DNA of 5,128 bases, taken from the NCBI GenBank assembly GCA_947177085.1, contig CAMWTD010000165.1, positions 1 to 5,128 on the forward strand, given 5' to 3'. This DNA is from an uncultured Desulfovibrio sp. GTDB lineage: Bacteria; Desulfobacterota; Desulfovibrionia; Desulfovibrionales; Desulfovibrionaceae. Made by a program: the position numbers and the translations under genes. Below the pieces are notes generated by a model. It worked only from the letters and a program-made list of their open reading frames with translations. It was not told the DNA's origin and searched no databases. Positions 1-5,128 of this stretch are shown here, piece by piece; the first letter of the stretch is position 1, and each line of letters begins with the position of its first letter.

Positions 1-109
1 GTGTCCAGCCTGGCAGCCTGTTCTCTTGGGGGAGTTTCTTGCATCTTTCGTCCACTCTTTTGCCAGGTCCGCATGAAGCTGCCGGAAACATGGCCGCGCC
101 ATTAGCCCG
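1..109. other. Non-coding flank, no gene recognised
   Basis: No supportable coding region lies here. Two small structures are visible: a direct repeat CAGCCTG at 6-12 and 14-20, and a 5-bp stem ATGGC/GCCAT (90-94 with 98-102) just after the oxidoreductase stop on the minus strand. The stem lacks a proper T run, so it is at best a weak terminator. Confidence 0.5.
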
Positions 110-777
110 CTAGTAGCCGATGGTGAAGCGCTCCTTGTGATGCGCCGGGCTCTCCAGCTCATCGACCATCGCCTTGGCATAGTCTTCCACAGAAATGGTG
201 CTCCTGCCATCCGCGTCAACGATAAGGTCGTCCTTGCCGAGCCGGTACTTGCCGGTACGCACGCCGGGGGAGCCGTCCGCATTGCCGAGCACGCCGGCAG
301 GGGAAAAAACACCCAGTCGATGCCGTCCTCCCGCATGAGCGTGCCAAGGTAGAACTCGGCCAGCGAGCGCACCCCGGGCAGGATGTCATCCGGCACGTTG
401 CCGGTGTCCATCACCCGGAGGCCGGGGGCCACGAAGAGCGAGCCCGCCCCGCCCACGATGAGGAGCCTTTTGACATGAGCGGCCTTGGCCGCAGCCAGGA
501 TCTTGGGATAGTTCGTGAGGGTGTCTTCATAAATTGCAGGGTTCTTCCAGCCGGGATTATACGCGCTGATCACGTCAGCATAGCCGCTTAACGCTTTCTC
601 CAGCCGCTTCTCGTCGCTCACGTCCACCTTTTCCACGGTCAGGGCGGGATTCTTGAGGGATATTTTTTGCGGCTCGCGCACCAGCGCCCTTACCTGCCAG
701 CCACGGTCCAAAAGCTCCCGCAAAATCGCCATCCCCACAAAGCCGCTTGCGCCAATCAACACGACCTTCTTTTCCAT
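110..777 (-). pseudogene. NAD(P)-binding oxidoreductase (YwnB/COG2910, NmrA-like SDR), frameshifted
   Basis: The gene starts at ATG 777-775, 6 nt after AAAGGAG within the ribosome site AAAGGAGA (complement of 783-790), and ends at TAG 112-110. Residues 1-158 are in one frame and begin with a Rossmann strand and the nucleotide-binding motif GASGFVG (residues 9-15). The conserved stretches SAYNPGW (71-77) and RLLIVGGAGSLFVAPG (104-119) follow, all typical of the COG2910 NADH-flavin reductase-like group of atypical short-chain dehydrogenases. After codon 158 the homology moves to another frame: SPAGVLG, the TGKYRLG and ISVEDYA motifs, and the family-like end RFTIGY. One extra T in the T6 run at 304-309 would restore a 222-residue protein, close to the usual size of about 210. 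Without it, the original frame stays open to the window edge and gives an unrelated tail. A sequencing error is as likely as a true pseudogene. The substrate is unknown. The gene is divergent from an HxlR regulator that probably controls it. Confidence 0.82.
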
Positions 778-782
778 GTGCG

Positions 783-841
783 TCTCCTTTGCCTGAAAAA
801 TGAGGGACCTCAACCCTATCATCCGTGGCCCAGAGTGACAA
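783..841 (-). promoter_or_regulatory. Candidate sigma70-type promoter and ribosome site of the oxidoreductase
   Basis: Read on the minus strand, a -35-like TTGTCA (841-836) is followed after 17 nt by TAGGGT (818-813), which is preceded by TGA and so has the TGn of an extended -10. The predicted transcript start is near 806, leaving a leader of roughly 30 nt that carries AAAGGAGA (790-783) in front of the ATG at 777. The -35 and spacing are good and the -10 is only a half match. This is prediction from sequence alone. Confidence 0.45.
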
Positions 842-863
842 CGAATGGCGTCGCGCTCACCAG

Positions 864-880
864 GTAACCGCAGCGTAACC
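864..880. repeat. Tandem direct repeat GTAACC-N5-GTAACC, candidate regulator site
   Basis: GTAACC occurs at 864-869 and again at 875-880. The copies are 11 bp apart, about one helical turn, so a protein could contact both on one face of the DNA. The repeat lies in the divergent intergenic region, two bases before a TTGACA box (883-888) and upstream of the candidate oxidoreductase promoter. Some HxlR-family proteins bind direct repeats. That this one does so here is inference. Confidence 0.35.
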
Positions 881-882
881 TT

Positions 883-888
883 TTGACA
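883..888 (+). promoter_or_regulatory. Candidate -35 box (TTGACA) for the HxlR regulator gene
   Basis: This is a perfect TTGACA 84 bp upstream of the regulator's ATG. The -10 position at 17-bp spacing (906-911, CACTCT) matches the consensus poorly, so the promoter is uncertain and might depend on an activator or lie elsewhere. Confidence 0.3.
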
Positions 889-920
889 GGGGTCCGGGAT
901 ATTGGCACTCTCACCAAGGT

Positions 921-950
921 ATTTGCGCGTGGTCTCCGCGACGCGCATAT
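921..950. repeat. 30-bp inverted repeat, candidate operator before the HxlR gene
   Basis: The arms at 921-930 (ATTTGCGCGT) and 941-950 (ACGCGCATAT) are complementary at 9 of 10 positions, including a perfect 7-bp core TGCGCGT/ACGCGCA, separated by 10 bp. The dyad lies between the TTGACA box and the regulator's start codon. Dimeric winged-helix repressors commonly bind such dyads, so autoregulation is plausible. It could also fold as a hairpin in the leader mRNA. Confidence 0.45.
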
Positions 951-971
951 CAGGTTTGGTCGGAGCCGTTC

Positions 972-1343
972 ATGAGCAATCTCCACGATTTGCCAAGTTG
1001 TCCCGTGGGAGTGACTGTCCGCGTCATCGGGAGCAAATGGAAGCTGCTCATCCTTCAGCAGCTTTCCGCCGGCCCGATGCGCTTCACAGAATTGCAGGCG
1101 GCGCTCGACGGCATCAGCAAAAAGGTGTTGAGCACCACCCTGCGCTCCCTCGATGAGGACGGCATTGTCATCCGCGCTGTCCATACTGGCAGCCCCATAA
1201 GCGTTGAATACACCTTGAGCGACATCGGCCGCTCGCTCCAGCCGGTGCTGGACGCCATGGGCGCATGGGGCGTCCGTTACAGAAAATGGCGCGAACATGC
1301 CTTGCCGGACGCCGCGAAAAACAAACGCGGGGATGCGCAGTAG
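972..1343 (+). CDS. HxlR-family winged-helix transcriptional regulator
   Basis: This 123-residue protein is of normal length for a stand-alone HxlR (DUF24/MarR-like) regulator. The family signature is clear: CPVGVTVRVIGSKWKLLIL (10-28), then GPMRFTELQ (34-42), the recognition-helix region GISKKVLSTTLRSL (47-60), the wing region ending in PISVEY (75-80), and TLSDIGRSLQPVLDAM plus WG (81-99), which forms the dimerisation helix. The only cysteine is C10, at the N-terminal position of the redox-sensing cysteine of YodB, CatR and HypR. The start ATG lies 6 nt after GGAG (962-965). The gene is divergent from a YwnB-like oxidoreductase, a common arrangement in which the regulator represses or activates the enzyme gene in response to electrophiles or oxidants. 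The family call is firm; the signal it senses is inferred. The gene ends 21 bp before a strong terminator. Confidence 0.93.
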   Translation: MSNLHDLPSCPVGVTVRVIGSKWKLLILQQLSAGPMRFTELQAALDGISKKVLSTTLRSLDEDGIVIRAVHTGSPISVEYTLSDIGRSLQPVLDAMGAWGVRYRKWREHALPDAAKNKRGDAQ

Positions 1344-1364
1344 CGCTTCCCCCTGCAGCAGGAT

Positions 1365-1396
1365 GAAAAAGCCCCCGGCATGCCGGGGGCTTTTTC
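1365..1396. terminator. Bidirectional intrinsic terminator (perfect 32-bp palindrome)
   Basis: The arms GAAAAAGCCCCCGGCA (1365-1380) and TGCCGGGGGCTTTTTC (1381-1396) are exact reverse complements. The GC stem is followed by a T5 run on the plus strand (1391-1395) and, because of the mirrored A5 (1366-1370), by a T5 run on the minus strand as well. It lies between two convergent genes, the HxlR regulator (stop at 1343) and clpB (stop at 1439), and can end transcripts from both. Confidence 0.92.
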
Positions 1397-1438
1397 CTTT
1401 ATCATTCCGCATCGGCGGCGTTGCCGCCCATGACGCGC

Positions 1439-4054
<2,616 letters not shown>

Positions 4055-4060
4055 GCAGTA

Positions 4061-4066
4061 CTCCCC
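4061..4066 (-). promoter_or_regulatory. Ribosome binding site that fixes the clpB start
   Basis: GGGGAG (complement of 4061-4066) lies 6 nt before ATG 4054. No comparable site stands before the upstream in-frame TTG at 4087, so translation should begin at 4054. Confidence 0.75.
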
Positions 4067-4096
4067 ACCCTGTCCGCGCCGGAGCAACCCTGCGCC

Positions 4097-4144
4097 CGGC
4101 CGGTCAGGCCGCTATGGTAGTTCGGGCCGGGGCCCGTGAGGGCC
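4097..4144. other. GC-rich stem-loop cluster in the cbpM-clpB spacer
   Basis: The 95-bp spacer contains a 5-bp stem with a 5-nt loop (CGGCC 4097-4101, GGCCG 4107-4111). It also contains two overlapping, mutually exclusive stems: CGGGCC/GGCCCG (4123-4128 with 4131-4136) and GGCCC/GGGCC (4131-4135 with 4140-4144, loop GTGA). No T run follows on the minus strand, so these are not standard intrinsic terminators. They could slow, partly attenuate or protect the operon mRNA. I see no convincing promoter here, so clpB is probably cotranscribed with cbpM. In GC-rich DNA short stems also arise by chance. Confidence 0.3.
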
Positions 4145-4149
4145 GGAGC

Positions 4150-4464
4150 CTAATCCTCCAGGTTGTGCAGGTCGCGCACGATGCGCTCAAGGCGGTCGAT
4201 ACGCTCGAGCAGGTCAACGATGATGGTCCCGCCCACCACGGGCAGTTCAAAATCGCCGCAAATCCGTTCCAGCTTGCGCACGCGATAAACGTCCGCATCC
4301 TGGAACATCTGCGCCTCCGAGGCGCTGATGTGCGCTTCGATCCAGCCCAGGGCCAGCAGTTCCTGCAAATGTTCCGGCGTCACGCCGGTCACTTCGATAA
4401 ATTCCTCCCAGGCGAGCACCTTGGACGGCATCGGCAGGGAAGAAGAGTTTCTCGTCATGCTCAT
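4150..4464 (-). CDS. cbpM: CbpM-like chaperone modulator (MerR-type helix-turn-helix fold)
   Basis: This 104-residue protein resembles CbpM, the roughly 100-residue modulator that binds the J-domain of CbpA and in E. coli inhibits its co-chaperone activity. Residues 16-43 (LAWEEFIEVTGVTPEHLQELLALGWIEA, split here as LAWEEFIEVTG and VTPEHLQELLALGWIEA) form a MerR-like helix-turn-helix. DADVYRVRKLERICGDFEL (56-74, residues D56, Y60, R61, R63 and K64 being typical) and GGTIIVDLLERIDRLERIV (78-96) match the family's second half, which ends in an amphipathic, probably coiled-coil helix. The start is ATG 4464, 8 nt after GAGG (4476-4473); an in-frame ATG at 4458 would remove only two residues. It lies 57 bp after the dnaJ/cbpA gene and 95 bp before clpB. 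The pairing with a CbpA-type J-protein supports the call. DNA binding is possible from the fold but not shown. Confidence 0.85.
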   Translation of the reverse strand: MSMTRNSSSLPMPSKVLAWEEFIEVTGVTPEHLQELLALGWIEAHISASEAQMFQDADVYRVRKLERICGDFELPVVGGTIIVDLLERIDRLERIVRDLHNLED

Positions 4465-4521
4465 GGTTCCATCCTCGGGATATGCAGCTCACGCGAGGCG
4501 CGGCTGTTGACGTCGAATGCC

Positions 4522-5128
4522 TCAGGCGCGCGCCTTGAAGGTCGAGGTTGCCGCCAGCTTCTCCCAAAGTTCCTTTTGCTCGCTGGTGAGCTCCGTGGGA
4601 ACCCGGATCATCACACGGACAAGCAGGTCGCCGCGCTTGGACGCAGTGCCCAGGCCCTTCCCGCGCAAGCGGAACTTGCGCCCGGAGCTGGACCCGGCCG
4701 GGATGGTCAGCTCCACCTCGCCGTCGAGTGTGGGTACGGGGACCTTGGCGCCGAGCACTGCCTCCCACGGGGCAACAGCCACATCACAGTGGATGTTGTC
4801 GCCGTCCACCTTGAAGCGCGGATGCGGTTCATAACGGATGCGGAGAAAGAGGTCGCCCGGCGTGCCGCCGCTGGGGGATGGGTCGCCCTGCCCGGAAAGT
4901 CTGAGCTTCGCGCCATCGCGCACGCCAGCCGGCACATTGACTTCGAGGGTCTTGGGCCCCTTGGGCATCTGGAGGGTGACGGTGCGCTTGCCTCCGCGCA
5001 TGGCTTCTTCAAGGGTGAGCGGCAGCTCCGCCTCCACATCCCTGCCACGGCGCGGCCGGGAGGAAAAGCCGCCAAATGGGTCTGGCCCGAAAGAGCTCCC
5101 GCGGGAGCTCTTTCGGGCCAGACCCATT
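4522..5128 (-). CDS. DnaJ/CbpA-type co-chaperone, C-terminal part (5' end outside the window)
   Basis: J-proteins deliver unfolded clients to DnaK and stimulate its ATPase. Only about 190 reliable residues are present: the end of the Gly/Phe linker (SSFGPDPFGGF), then the two C-terminal beta-sandwich substrate-binding domains. The first has RGRDVEAELPLTLEEAMRGG, VNVPAGVRDGAKLRLSGQG and GDLFLRIRYEPHPRFKVDGD. The second has VAPWEAVLGAKVPVPTLDG, LTIPAGSSSGRKFRLRGKG and GDLLVRVMIRVP, followed by a short helical tail. No CxxCxGxG zinc-finger repeats lie between linker and sandwich, so this is a class B, CbpA-like protein. The J-domain with HPD would be upstream and is not seen. The first nine codons readable here (5127-5101, MGLARKSSR) come from the right arm of a perfect palindrome and are probably not native; the ATG at 5127 is not the true start. 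The stop is TGA 4524-4522. It is the first gene of the trio seen here and may be cbpA or be named dnaJ. Confidence 0.93.
   Translation of the reverse strand, partial: MGLARKSSRGSSFGPDPFGGFSSRPRRGRDVEAELPLTLEEAMRGGKRTVTLQMPKGPKTLEVNVPAGVRDGAKLRLSGQGDPSPSGGTPGDLFLRIRYEPHPRFKVDGDNIHCDVAVAPWEAVLGAKVPVPTLDGEVELTIPAGSSSGRKFRLRGKGLGTASKRGDLLVRVMIRVPTELTSEQKELWEKLAATSTFKARA
5075..5128. repeat. Perfect 54-bp palindrome at the window end
   Basis: Positions 5075-5101 and 5102-5128 are exact reverse complements, 27 nt each with no loop, centred on CCCGCGGG. The left arm is continuous with the J-protein coding sequence and encodes its SSFGPDPF linker residues, so it is the native copy. The right arm is its mirror and ends at the last base of the window. 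Nothing selects for such symmetry inside a coding region, so an assembly or amplification fold-back at a contig end is the likeliest explanation. Confidence 0.9.

Noticed and set aside
6..20. CAGCCTG direct repeat as part of a repeat array or attachment site
   Set aside because: There are only two short copies, with no further copies, mobile-element genes or tRNA nearby.
819..1412. Minus-strand open frame of 197 codons across the HxlR gene
   Set aside because: It is antisense to a clear HxlR regulator, and it runs over the terminator and the divergent promoter region.
4055..4087. Extended clpB start at TTG 4087
   Set aside because: The extra 11 residues do not match ClpB N-termini, and the good ribosome site lies before ATG 4054.
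4119..4149. Promoter for clpB using TACCAT as a -10 box
   Set aside because: No -35 or heat-shock element is present at a suitable distance; the upstream bases are GC-rich stem sequence.
4247..4768. Minus-strand open frame of 173 codons overlapping cbpM and dnaJ
   Set aside because: It is out of frame with two recognised genes on the same strand, and its residues are shifted readings of those genes.
5125..5127. ATG at 5127 as the start of the J-protein
   Set aside because: It lies in the mirrored arm of the terminal palindrome, and the protein would lack the J-domain; the true start is outside the window.

Overview
The window looks like a fragment of a GC-rich bacterial chromosome, most likely from a sulfate reducer of the Desulfovibrio type (Desulfovibrionaceae). 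That assignment is inferred from the high GC content, the dnaJ-cbpM-clpB gene order (which I recall from Desulfovibrio genomes) and the protein sequences. It was not tested by a search.

Layout. Positions 1-109 hold no gene I can support. On the minus strand, 110-777 encodes an NAD(P)-binding oxidoreductase of the YwnB/COG2910 type, which appears broken by a one-base deletion in a T6 run (304-309). A 194-bp divergent regulatory region (778-971) separates it from a plus-strand HxlR-family regulator (972-1343). This region carries a plausible promoter for the oxidoreductase, a TTGACA box, a tandem direct repeat and a 30-bp inverted repeat that could be an operator. The regulator has one cysteine, in the N-terminal position used for thiol redox sensing in YodB/HypR-type relatives. 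Together they look like a small stress-responsive pair.

A perfect 32-bp palindrome flanked by A and T runs (1365-1396) serves as a shared terminator between the regulator and the convergent chaperone operon. That operon runs on the minus strand as dnaJ/cbpA (4522 to the window end, 5' truncated), cbpM (4150-4464) and clpB (1439-4054). The J-domain co-chaperone recruits DnaK, CbpM is a small modulator of CbpA-type J-proteins, and ClpB is the disaggregase that works with the DnaK system. This is therefore a protein-disaggregation operon.

The last 54 bases (5075-5128) form a perfect palindrome ending exactly at the window edge. This most likely marks a fold-back assembly or amplification artefact at a contig end, so the first residues read for the J-protein should not be trusted. 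I found no new biological system. The points most worth checking are the terminal palindrome, the frameshift and the candidate operator sites.
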